64,000 nt of DNA, from the NCBI GenBank assembly GCA_963820095.1, contig CAWFZA010000018.1:1-64000 (forward strand), written 5' to 3'. The notes under the pieces were generated by a model. That model saw nothing but the letters and a program-made list of their open reading frames with translations, was not told where the DNA came from and did no database searches. Positions 36,846 through 45,517 of this stretch are shown one piece after another. The first letter of the stretch is position 1. Each line of letters opens with the position of its first letter. The DNA is from Roseiarcus sp963820095. Lineage in GTDB: Bacteria; Pseudomonadota; Alphaproteobacteria; Rhizobiales; Beijerinckiaceae. The translations under genes were made by a program, and so were the position numbers.

Positions 36846-37904
36846 TGCACTTTCCCTCTCGCCGCGACCTCATAGAAGGTTTCCACCCTGCCCTGCCTCG
36901 CGGCGGTGATCCGATCGAACAGGTTCGTCACCACGCAGGCGTGGTTGGGAATGATGGTGACGGGCTCGCCGATCTTGGGTTCGCCCGAGCCGGGCGGCGC
37001 GCGCACGTGACCATGCTCTTCGCTCAGGCCATAAATCTCCCAATCGGGATGCTCGAGGATGCGGCCATAGCCGTTGAGGCCCAGCAGATCCGACGACAGG
37101 GTCTTCGATCCGGCGTCGATGACACAACGATCGGGCGCCGCATGCGACACGACCCTCGCATGGACCCTGAGCGCGCAATCGGCCAGCGTGCCATAGCCCT
37201 GGATCTCCACGAGCGAGCGGTCGCTGTAGATGTAGGTTCCGGGCCGGTGCTCGGTCGCGGCCGTCACTTCGTGGGCGCTGTAGAGATCCGGCGTTCCCCC
37301 GTTGCTGACGACTTCGACCGGAAGGCCCGAGCGCGTGCAGAGATCGATGGCCTCGGTGAACCAGGCGTTGGTCTTGGCCATGCCGTTCTTGGCCGGGTAG
37401 GTCATGAGCCCCTTGAACTTGAGCCCCGGAGCGCGATCGACCGCCTGCGCCAGGGCGAGTGCGTCCGTAGGCGTGGCCACGCCGCAACGCTCAGCGCCCG
37501 TGTCGCATTCGACCAGCACCGGCAGCTCGAGCCCGGCGCGGGACATGGCGGACGACAGGCCTTCGACCGTTTCCTTCGAGTCCGCCACGACTTTGATGTC
37601 GGACCTGCGAGCGAGACTCACAAGGCGGTCGAGCTTGGTCTGGCCGATGAGATTGTAGGTCAGCAGGATGTCGGCGATGCCCGCGTCGATCATGACCTCA
37701 GCCTCGCCAAGCTTCTGACAATTGACGCCCTTCGCGCCGAGCTTGATCTGCAGATGAGCGAATTCAGGGAATCTTGTGCGTCTTGATATGCGGGCGAAGG
37801 CTCAATCCATGACGGTCGAGATAGGTCTGACACCGACGGAGATTGTTCTCCATCACATCGAGATCCACCACCGCGCACGGCGTATCCAAGTCCTGGACAA
37901 GCAA
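36842..37904 (-). CDS. D-threonine aldolase/D-serine dehydratase-like PLP enzyme, one indel
   Basis: Alanine-racemase-fold enzyme. The N-terminus reads LLVQDLDTPCAVVDLDVMEN and LRPHIKTHKIPEFAHLQ, with the PLP-binding Lys in KTHK. An extra G in the GGG at 37767-37769 breaks the frame there. The rest is intact: LLTYNLIGQTKLDRLVSLAR, LPVLVECDTGAERCGVATP, VEVVSNGGTPDL (phosphate-binding Gly loop) and VTIIPNHACVVTNLFDRI with the C-terminal metal-binding H-x-C motif. The start is uncertain: TTG 37904 has AAGGAG 8 bases upstream, while the GTG at 37913 has none usable. It overlaps the deacetylase by 4 bases. It acts on beta-hydroxy-D-amino acids (family knowledge). Confidence 0.85.
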
Positions 37905-37949
37905 TGTCGTCACTCCTTCGAAACTACGCGAGCCGCCGCGAGCGCGTTG

Positions 37950-38907
37950 TCAGCGCGACTGGTCGCGGCCCGACAACGGCAGCATAGCCAAAATCAGGCA
38001 GCCGAGAATTACGCTGCGCCAGCCCTCCGAGGCGTTCACGACCGTGATCAGCGCGGTCATCGTCACGAGAAGAATGGCTCCGGCGATGGTGCCGAGATAG
38101 CTGCCTTGTCCGCCAAGGATCGAGGTGCCGCCGAGCACGACCGCCGCGATCGATGACAATAGGTAAGGGTCGCCGATGCCGACATAGCCCTGCCCATTCA
38201 TCGAGAGAAGCAGAAGGCCCGCGAGGCCAGCGCAGAACCCCGAGATGACATAAGTGGCGAGCGTCAGTCGGCGGATCGGCACGCCCGACAGCCGGCTCAC
38301 GACCGGATTGGCGCCGATCGCGAAGATGAGCGAGCCGCTGCGCGTACCATGCAGCCAGAACAGGCAGACGGCGGCCACGACCGCCCAGAGGATGATGCTG
38401 ACCGAGATCGTCAGGACATGCGTCGAGCCCAGCCATTCGAGCGAGGGGTTGGTGACCGAGATGGCGCTGCCTCCGGCAATGAGGATCAGCAGCCCTTGCA
38501 GGATGGTCGCCATGGCCAGGGTCATGATCAGCGGCGGCAGCCCAAGATAGCCGATGCCGAGACCGTTCACGGCGCCGATGCCGCCCGCAACGACAAGCGC
38601 GAGCGCGATTGCGCCGAGTCCCGTCGCGTCCGCGTCGAAAGACACCAACGGCAGAATGATGGCGGTGACCGTGATGATCGCGCTGACGGAGAGATCGATT
38701 CCGCCGCCGATCACCGCGATCGGTCTGGCCGATGCCGACGAGGCCGATGACCGCGGCGAGCTCGACGATGTAGCGCAGGTGGGCGTAGGCGCCGAAGCCC
38801 GCGATCAGGAGCGAGGCGCCGATCCAGAGGATCGCGACAACCCCATAGGCGACCAGCGAGCGGCTATAGCCGGCCACAAAACGCTGCAGCGACAGGACCG
38901 CGCTCAC
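37950..38907 (-). CDS. Sugar-type ABC permease (RbsC class), one indel
   Basis: GTG 38907 overlaps the previous permease stop by 4 bases. The first 60 residues read VLSLQRFVAGYSRSLVAYGV and HLRYIVELAAVIGLVGIGQT. An extra base at 38720-38722 then shifts the frame, and the protein continues AVIGGGIDLSVSAIITVTAI (the RbsC GGIDLSVG motif) to a stop at 37950. Later motifs include ANPVVSRLSGVPIRRLTLAT (ATPase-contact loop) and VVLGGTSILGGQGSYLGTIA. About 318 residues. It forms the membrane channel with the other permease for the ligand bound by the 41.4-42.5 kb binding protein. Confidence 0.85.
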
Positions 38908-39863
38908 GACGCCCTCCGCACAGAGGCGCGGATGAGCGGAAGCGCGACGGTCGCGACGATGATCAGGCCCTGGACAACATATTGCGCGACCAGCGGCAGT
39001 CCCATGAAGAACATCACATTGATGAGAATGCTCATGAGCAGGCTGCCGGCCAGCGCTCCGCGCATCGCGCCCTGCCCGCCGAGGAATCCGACCCCGCCGA
39101 GCACCGCCGCGGCGATCGCGGTCAGCGTGAGCGGTTCGCCAATCAGGGGATCGCCCGAGCCGGTCTGCGCGGCCACGTACAAGCCGGTGAAAGCCTGAAG
39201 AATGCCGCTGATGATGTAGGCGCTCATGCGCACGGTCGTGACGCTCACTCCGGAGCGGTAGGCGCCCTCGGCATTGTCGCCGACCGCAATCAGTCCCACT
39301 CCCAGAGGCGTCGCCTGGTAAAGCTTCCATAAGATGATGAGAAGGACGAGCAACACCGCCGCGGTTGGATGACTGCCGGCGAGAAATTCGGACAAGGACG
39401 GGGGCACGTACCCGCCGGGCCGCGGCATGATGAGGAGCGCGACGCCGCGTAACACGAACGAGAGCGCCAGCGTCACGATAATCGCCGGGTATCGACCGAT
39501 GGCGACGAAAGCGCCGACGACGGCGCCAACCCCCGCCCCGAGGGCAAGAATCGCGAGGACCCCGCCCAGGACGCCAAGCGGCCCCTGCATGGTGGACGCC
39601 GCCACCACGGAGCCGAGGCTGACCATCGGACCGACGGAAAGATCGATTCCACCGGTGAGCATGACGATGGTTTCCGCGGCCGCGACCATCGCCGTCGGAA
39701 ACCAGCCCTGAACGAACTTGGCCATCGCGCCCACGGTGAAAATGCCGGGAAAGAGAATGGCGTAGATTGCGGCAAACACAGCGAGCACGAGGAACAGCGC
39801 GCCGAGGCCTTCGTTGCGGCGCCACTGGATCGCCCAATAGAGTCGCCCGCCCTGACCCAGCAT
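38904..39863 (-). CDS. Sugar-type ABC permease (RbsC class)
   Basis: ATG 39863 shares one base with the ATPase stop (TGATG), so translation is coupled. 319 residues, about eight hydrophobic segments. Contains ETIVMLTGGIDLSVGPMVSL, VGDNAEGAYRSGVSVTTVRM and AAVLGGVGFLGGQGAMRGAL, the standard landmarks of the ribose/galactoside permease family. Intact. Two distinct permeases in one operon suggest a heterodimeric channel. Confidence 0.9.
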   Translation of the reverse strand: MLGQGGRLYWAIQWRRNEGLGALFLVLAVFAAIYAILFPGIFTVGAMAKFVQGWFPTAMVAAAETIVMLTGGIDLSVGPMVSLGSVVAASTMQGPLGVLGGVLAILALGAGVGAVVGAFVAIGRYPAIIVTLALSFVLRGVALLIMPRPGGYVPPSLSEFLAGSHPTAAVLLVLLIILWKLYQATPLGVGLIAVGDNAEGAYRSGVSVTTVRMSAYIISGILQAFTGLYVAAQTGSGDPLIGEPLTLTAIAAAVLGGVGFLGGQGAMRGALAGSLLMSILINVMFFMGLPLVAQYVVQGLIIVATVALPLIRASVRRAS

Positions 39864-41397
39864 CAGATCGTTTCCCCCAGAGGCGCGGGCGCTTGTTTCA
39901 CGCCCATGGCCGCCGCCACGATCGCCTCCTCGGAGGCCTCGGCATGCGGCAGCGTGGCGGCCACTCCGCCCTTGTTGAACACCATGACCCGATCGCACAG
40001 ATGGACCAGTTCGGGCGTGTCGGTGCTAAGCAAGACAACGGCCTTCCCCTCCGCGGCCATCGCGCGCAGCGCAAGATAGATCTCGCGCTTGGTCTCGACG
40101 TCGACGCCCCGGGTCGGGTCGTTGAGAAGCAAAACCGAGGGTTCGAGCGTCAGCCACTTCGACAAGGCGACCTTCTGCTGGTTGCCGCCGGAGAGCGCCT
40201 GCGCGGGCCTGCGCCGGTCGCCGCGAATGTTGAGGCGCTGCGCCAGACGTTCGGTGATCGCAGTCTCCTCGGCGCCCCGGCGGCGCTCGCCACTCCGGCT
40301 GGCGAACAGCGGCAGGAGCAGATTGAAGTCGATCGAGTGCGGCAGAAGCAAGCCTTCCTTGCGTCGATCGGCCGGAACGTAGGCGACGCCGACGGCGTTC
40401 GCCTCGCCGACCCTCGCGAAGGGAGCGCTCCGCACGAGCGCTCCGTTCTTGAATATGCGGAACCGTTCGGCCCGGGCGGGAATGGCGCCGTAGAGGCCCA
40501 TCATGAAGTCTTCCTGGCCATGGCCGACCAAGGCCGCCGATCCCGAGGATTTCTCCGCGGTAGAGCTCGAAATCGACATCGGCGGCTCCGCCGGCGCGAA
40601 AGGCCTTCGTCTCGAGGACGAGATCGCGTGTCGACTGCGAGGCGTATGGCGGAAACAGATTCCGGGGGTCGCGGCCGACCATCAAGCGGACAAGGCCGGT
40701 CGGATCAAGTCCGGCAAGGGGACGGTCGGCGGTGACCGAACCGTCCTTCAGAACTGTCACATAGTCGCAGAAGTCGAGAATTTCATTCAGCCGGTGCGAT
40801 ATGTAGAGAATCGCGACGCCGCGGTCGCGCAGCCGACGAACGAGTCTCATCAATATCGCGACGTCCGGCGCAGCGAGCGACGACGTCGGTTCGTCCAGGA
40901 TGAGGACGCGCGGCTTGATATAGAGCGCCTTGGCGATCTCGACGATCTGGCGTCGGCCGAGGGGCAATCGCCCGACGGCCATGTCCAGCGGTTCGATCAG
41001 CCCGAGCTCCTGGCCGATCTCCGCGATCGCGCTCGCCAGGCGTCCGTAGTCGACGAGCCTGCCCTGGCGCGCATTCGCGCCGAGGCCGATGTTTTCGGCG
41101 ATGGAAAGATGCGGCGCGAGGCTCAGCTCCTGCTGCACGACGGCGATCCCAAGCTGATGCGCCTCATGCGGCGTCAATGACGCAATCGGCGCGCCCGTCG
41201 ACCAGGATCTCTCCGCTGTCGGGCCGGAGCGTGCCCGACAGCAGGTTGATCAGCGTGCTTTTGCCCGCTCCGTTCTCGCCGAGGAGAGCATGGATGCGGC
41301 CGCCGACGAGCTCGATCGAAACCTCGCGAAGCACCGGATTGCCGAAGAACGCCTTCGAGACATTCCGCGCTCCGAGGATCGTCTGCTGCACGCTCAT
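39863..41397 (-). CDS. Sugar-type ABC ATPase with two nucleotide-binding domains (RbsA class), two indels
   Basis: First domain: Walker A LLGENGAGKSTLINLLSG, Q-loop IAVVQQELSLAPHLSIAENI, signature-equivalent RLPLGRRQIVEIAKALYIKP and Walker B LILDEPTSSLAAPDV. Second domain: VGHGQEDFMMGLYGA (degenerate P-loop, normal for this class), QALSGGNQQKVALSKWL and PSVLLLNDPTRGVDVETKRE. An extra base near 41190 separates VDGR from PIASLTPHEA, and an extra A at 40530-40531 breaks GIGGLVGHGQ. About 510 residues when joined, the usual length. In the second Walker B, Asn-Asp-Pro replaces the more usual Asp-Glu-Pro, so only one catalytic site is likely. Confidence 0.87.
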
Positions 41398-41442
41398 ACG
41401 ACCGCGCTACTCTACCCTCGCTGCCCGCGCGTCGAAGCGAGG

Positions 41443-42515
41443 CTACTTCTTCAGGCTCTTGGCGATCAGCTCGTCGAACAGCTTCGTGTCATAGGGCGAG
41501 TAGATGTAGCCGTCCGCGGCGAAGTCCTTCGCGCGGGCGAGGTAGCAGTCGAGATTGCTCTCGTCGATGATCGGCAGGGGCACATCGATATAGGCTGGAA
41601 TGTCGTCGCCCTGCAGAGCCTTCACCGCGGCATAGACGGCAAACGCGGCCAACCAGTTTGGCTGCTGTGTCCCCCAGGCGGTGAGCTTCTTCGCCTTCCA
41701 CATCTCGAGGAACGGTCGATAGTTCTCGCCCGTCATCGGAACGAGCTTGCGTCCTTGCTTTTCAAACGCCGTCACCGCTCCTGCGCGAGAGCGCCCCGCC
41801 CTGGCTCCAGACGCCATCGATCTGGGGATTGCTGAAGAGGAGGTTGGTGACGGCCTCCTGTGCAGGCGCGGCGTTATAGGGCGTGTTGGTCTCCGCCAGA
41901 ATCTTGATGCCAGGATTGGCCTTGAACACGGGCTCCGCGCCCTTTGCGCCGATCGTCGCTGACCGAAACGCCGGCCGGCCCGTTCAACACAAGAATGTTG
42001 CCTTTGCCGCCGAGCTGCTTGACGAGCCACTCAGCAGCGAGCTTGCCCCACTCGGTCTGGTCCGTGTCGATCTTGGTGGTGAGATCCTTCGTGTCGACGA
42101 GGCTGTCGAAATTGGCGACGACGATTCCTTTCGCACAGGCGTCCGCGATGACACGATCAAGCGCGGTGGCGGAGCCCGCGTCGACGATGATCGCGTCGAG
42201 CTTGGCGTCGATCATCGACTGGATCTGCTGGATCTGCGTGTTGGCGTTGCCCTGAGCGTCCGTGATCGTCAGGCTGTCGACCAGACCCTGCTTCTTCAGC
42301 GCGTTCGCCATGTCCTCGATCGTGCCGGTGGTCTCCTTCATCCAGGTCGGGATCGAGTAGATATTCGCCCAGCCGAGCTTATAGGGAGGCTTGTGCTCGC
42401 CTTTGACGCAATTGGCGGCCGCGAACGACGGACTGGCGCTTGCGACTTGCAAGAGCGCCAGACCCGCCACGATGAGGGGCGCGAATGCGAGGCGCGCAAT
42501 ATTGATCGTCTTCAT
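41443..42515 (-). CDS. Sugar-type periplasmic binding protein (RbsB class), two indels
   Basis: ATG 42515 follows AAAGGGAGAAACGAC. Signal peptide MKTINIARLAFAPLIVAGLA, cleaved near PSFAAANC. The mature domains read KLGWANIYSIPTWMKETTGT, QSMIDAKLDAIIVDAGSATA, NILVLNGPAGVSVSDDRRKG, DGVWSQGGALSAGAVTAFEK and DVPLPIIDESNLDCYLARAK. An extra base in the CCC at 41940-41942 and another near 41785 break the frame. First gene of the minus-strand operon, reading away from the amidohydrolase gene. Ligand unknown: a sugar or polyol is usual for the class, and neighbouring enzymes suggest an amino or hydroxy compound. Confidence 0.87.
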
Positions 42516-42832
42516 GTCGTTTCTCCCTTTTAGCGAAGCTCACGTGTCCGATTCGAGCGGCGCTGCCGAGACCGACCGGCCCCAGCGCCCCGAAACCCTC
42601 CGAACCGCTCCCAGCGACTGGCTTCACGAGAACGTTACCGGTCCGTCAGTTTAAGTCAACGAGTCTGACGTTTGCCACTGGTCCTCGCGGCGAAAACGCG
42701 GCGCGCATCGCTTGGCGCCAGAGAAGTGTTGCGTCAGCGTCTCGACACGAAACACACTGTCCGCCGAGAGAGATCGTCACGGCGATCGCGCCGGTTCTCG
42801 CGCGCCAGATTGAAACCACGGAGCCATTGAGG
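42516..42832. promoter_or_regulatory. Divergent promoter region of the two sugar-type operons
   Basis: 317 bases between divergent start codons. The only clear symmetry is CGTCAG (42644-42649) and CTGACG (42665-42670), 15 bases apart, a weak operator candidate. No regulator gene (LacI, GntR, DeoR) is present in the window near either operon, so control must come from elsewhere or is constitutive. No confident -35/-10 pair could be assigned. Confidence 0.35.
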
Positions 42833-43756
42833 ATGTCCGCACTGTATTCTGGACCGATCATCGACCCGCACATCCATCTGTGGGATCTCGGGATGGACCG
42901 GCATCCCTGGCTTCGCCCGGCGGGCGATGCGATCCAGGCGCTGGGAGACCTTGACGCGATACGAAAAAATTATCTCGTCGATGATTATCGGCGCGATGCC
43001 GCGAACCAGAACGTCGTCGCATCGGTCTCCATCGAAGCCGCGTGGGACCGAGCCGACGATCCGCTCGCCGAGATCGAGTGGTTGGAGACGCTCGACAAGT
43101 CGTCAGGCGTCGCCGTGCGCTATGTCGGCTTCGCTGACCTCGTCGCTCCCGACGCGGGCGCTGCGCTTGACCGCCTGTCCGAGGTCAAGCGTTGCGTCGG
43201 CGTCCGGCAAATGCTGAGCTGGCATCCAAGCGATCCCGCGAAATGCTTCGCCCCGCGCCCGGGCATCGCCGACGAGGTCGACTTTCGCCGCGGCGTCGCG
43301 CTGCTCGCCCGACACGACCAAATCCTCGAGCTGATGCTTTATCCTTACCAGGCCGAAGAGGTCGCCAGACTGGCGCGCGACTTCCCCGGCCAGACCTTCG
43401 TCGTCAACCACTGCGGCAGCCCGATCGATCGCGACCGCGATGGAATGGAGCGATGGAGGGAAGGTCTGAAACGCCTCGGCTCGGCCCCCAATGTTCAGAT
43501 CAAGATTTCCGCGCTCACCGCCTACGACCCGTCCCCGACGCCCGAAAGCTTGCGCGATGTCGCGCTGCATTGCATCGATTGCTTTGGGGTCGATCGATCG
43601 ATGTTCGGCAGCGACTTCCCGGTCGGGCGCCTATGGACGAGCTTTGACGCCATCTTCGACGGCTTCAAGGCCATCGTCCGCGACTTTTCGGAGGCTGAGC
43701 AGTCCGCGCTTTTCCACGACAATGCGCGGCGATTGTATCGCATTGACGCGCTCTGA
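42833..43756 (+). CDS. Amidohydrolase-2 family TIM-barrel hydrolase (COG3618-like)
   Basis: About 307 residues. The metal-binding start is IIDPHIHLWDLGMDRHPWLR (HxH); the later metal and active residues are in QTFVVNHCGSPIDRDRDGME and GVDRSMFGSDFPVGRLWTSF (GSDFP). This layout is typical of COG3618 lactonases and related hydrolases such as L-fuconolactonase. ATG 42833 is preferred; GGAG lies 9 bases upstream and an in-frame TTG sits 6 bases earlier. It opens the plus-strand operon that also contains a binding protein, permease-ATPase fusion, SDR and mutarotase-like protein. An oxidative sugar or sugar-acid route is the likely context (inferred). Confidence 0.85.
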   Translation: MSALYSGPIIDPHIHLWDLGMDRHPWLRPAGDAIQALGDLDAIRKNYLVDDYRRDAANQNVVASVSIEAAWDRADDPLAEIEWLETLDKSSGVAVRYVGFADLVAPDAGAALDRLSEVKRCVGVRQMLSWHPSDPAKCFAPRPGIADEVDFRRGVALLARHDQILELMLYPYQAEEVARLARDFPGQTFVVNHCGSPIDRDRDGMERWREGLKRLGSAPNVQIKISALTAYDPSPTPESLRDVALHCIDCFGVDRSMFGSDFPVGRLWTSFDAIFDGFKAIVRDFSEAEQSALFHDNARRLYRIDAL

Positions 43757-43815
43757 GGTCTCGTGCTCGACTATTCGAGTCTCACGACAAGCCGGCGCCC
43801 TGCACAGAGGTTAAG

Positions 43816-44304
43816 GTGACGAACGAACAGACGCCTGAATGGATGGGAAAGAACCGCAAGCTCACGCCGGCGGAGGTCAAGGAATTTCTGGCCGAGCCGG
43901 TGGTCGCGCGGATCGCCACCATCGACGAGAACGGCGTTCCCTACGTGACCCCGGTCTGGCAGGAATGGGATGGCGAAGCCTTCTGGATCGTCCCACGCGA
44001 GCGCGCCGCCTGGATCGGGCACATCAAGAAAAATCCCAACGTCGGCGTTTCGTGCGCGGAAGATAGCGGGACGTACAAGCGCATCACCGCGCAGGGGAAG
44101 GCCGAGATCGTCTTCGGCCCGGCGCCGATGCAAGGTCAGTGCCTCGAGGTCGCCAACCGCATGGCGGTGCGTTTCCTCGGCGAGCATGGGCCCGAATATC
44201 TGGTGCCGACCTACGACCGGCCGCGCTACCTGATCAAGATCGTCCCGGCCAAGATGCTCACCTGGGACGGCGTCGAGTGGGCCAAGAAATATACCGAGAA
44301 GTAG
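43816..44304 (+). CDS. Pyridoxamine-5'-phosphate-oxidase-fold (PPOX) family protein
   Basis: GTG 43816 preceded by AGAGGTTAAG. 162 residues in a split-barrel flavin-binding pattern: FLAEPVVARIATIDENGVPY, VTPVWQEWDGEAFWIVPRER, AWIGHIKKNPNVGVSC, YKRITAQGKAEIVFG and YLIKIVPAKMLTWDGVEWAK. Members bind FMN, F420 or heme, and the cofactor is not decidable here. It lies 59 bases after the amidohydrolase gene on the same strand, so it is probably cotranscribed. A catalytic role in the pathway is not evident. Confidence 0.85.
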   Translation: MTNEQTPEWMGKNRKLTPAEVKEFLAEPVVARIATIDENGVPYVTPVWQEWDGEAFWIVPRERAAWIGHIKKNPNVGVSCAEDSGTYKRITAQGKAEIVFGPAPMQGQCLEVANRMAVRFLGEHGPEYLVPTYDRPRYLIKIVPAKMLTWDGVEWAKKYTEK

Positions 44305-44472
44305 CGCATTTCGGCGTGGCCGATGGCCTTGAGCTAGATCGGGCCAGAAGCGGCCCGGCCACCCGGAACGCCGCACTGAGCACCGTCCGAAGCGTGATCT
44401 ATCTCGACGCGCGTTGACAACCCAATTCGTAAGCCTGACAGTCTTCTTGAACCCGATCCAGAGGCTCCTCGA

Positions 44473-45465
44473 ATGACGACGATGGTTAGGCTTGTCCCAA
44501 TGCTCTTATCGGCGATGGCGGTGGCCGCCGTGTCGTCCCCTGGCGCCAACGCGCAATCGTCGAGCTACCCGGGCGATCTCACCAAGGGCAAGCGTCTCAC
44601 AATTTACGTCGAAGGGCTCGCCGATCCGAGCTCTGGATTTTTCCGCGTGCTGAATAACGGAGCCCAGCAGGCGGGCAAGGATCTCGGGGTCGATGTGAAA
44701 TACGTCTATCCCGCCAGCGTCGATCTCGCGTCGTACACCGAGAAGATCGAAGAGACCATTGCGGCCAAGCCTGACGGCATTCTGATCCTTGGAATCGGCG
44801 ATCTCGACGCGGTGGCGAAGGAAGCCAAGGACAAGGGGATTGCGGTGGCTTTCAATCCCGCGCCCAGTGTTAAAGATCAGCCCTTGCGCGACCCGAACGA
44901 CGTTTACGTCTCGCGTGTCGGCGCCGACGAGTACGCGGCCGGCCAGATGGCCGCCAACCGCTTCGCCGAGAAGGGCGCGAAGTCGATGATCTGCGTCCAG
45001 GAGGAGGTCGGCGACGGCACCCAGACCGAACGCTGCGCCGGCATGGAGCAGATCGCCAAGGCCAAGGGCGCGAAGTACGATCACGTCGCAGGCGACCCCG
45101 ATCCGGGCAAGACGGCGTCAATCGTCGAGGCCTATCTGCGCTCGCATCCCGACGTCGACGCTGTCGTCGCCACCGGGCAGCCAGCAACCGCCGGCATTGT
45201 CGCCGCCAAGCAGGCGGTCGGGCGGCCGCTGCAGACCGCGGGCTTCGACGTAAGCCCCGACATCGTGGGCATGATCCAGAAAGGCGATCTCGACTTCACA
45301 ATGGACCAACAGGGATGGTGGCGCGGCTATATCTCCGTCCTCGAGCTCGTTCACTACATCCGCTATGGCCTGATCCAGTCGAACTACTTCCTGACCGGGC
45401 CGCAGATCGTCGACAAGGTCAATGCTGACGCCGTGGCCAGCTTGGCCGCCGCGGGCGTTCGATGA
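44473..45465 (+). CDS. Sugar-type periplasmic binding protein (second importer)
   Basis: 330 residues, ATG 44473. Signal peptide MTTMVRLVPMLLSAMAVAAV, then cleavage near GANAQSSS. Binding-protein core: LTIYVEGLADPSSGFFRVLN, AAKPDGILILGIGDLDAVAK, VYVSRVGADEYAAGQMAANR, DVDAVVATGQPATAGIVAAK, GFDVSPDIVGMIQKGDLDFT and MDQQGWWRGYISVLELVHYI. Intact. It feeds the permease-ATPase fusion encoded 52 bases downstream. Only weakly similar to the binding protein at 41.4-42.5 kb, so the ligands are probably different. Confidence 0.9.
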   Translation: MTTMVRLVPMLLSAMAVAAVSSPGANAQSSSYPGDLTKGKRLTIYVEGLADPSSGFFRVLNNGAQQAGKDLGVDVKYVYPASVDLASYTEKIEETIAAKPDGILILGIGDLDAVAKEAKDKGIAVAFNPAPSVKDQPLRDPNDVYVSRVGADEYAAGQMAANRFAEKGAKSMICVQEEVGDGTQTERCAGMEQIAKAKGAKYDHVAGDPDPGKTASIVEAYLRSHPDVDAVVATGQPATAGIVAAKQAVGRPLQTAGFDVSPDIVGMIQKGDLDFTMDQQGWWRGYISVLELVHYIRYGLIQSNYFLTGPQIVDKVNADAVASLAAAGVR

Positions 45466-45517
45466 GATCGGCGAAGGACTGATCTCGATTGGCGGACTGA
45501 ACCGTCACGGACGTTCG

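Noticed and set aside
37924..39837. 637-codon minus-strand frame through both permease genes
   Set aside because: It is a +1 shadow of the two RbsC-type permeases, stitched to the true start of the second by an extra base.
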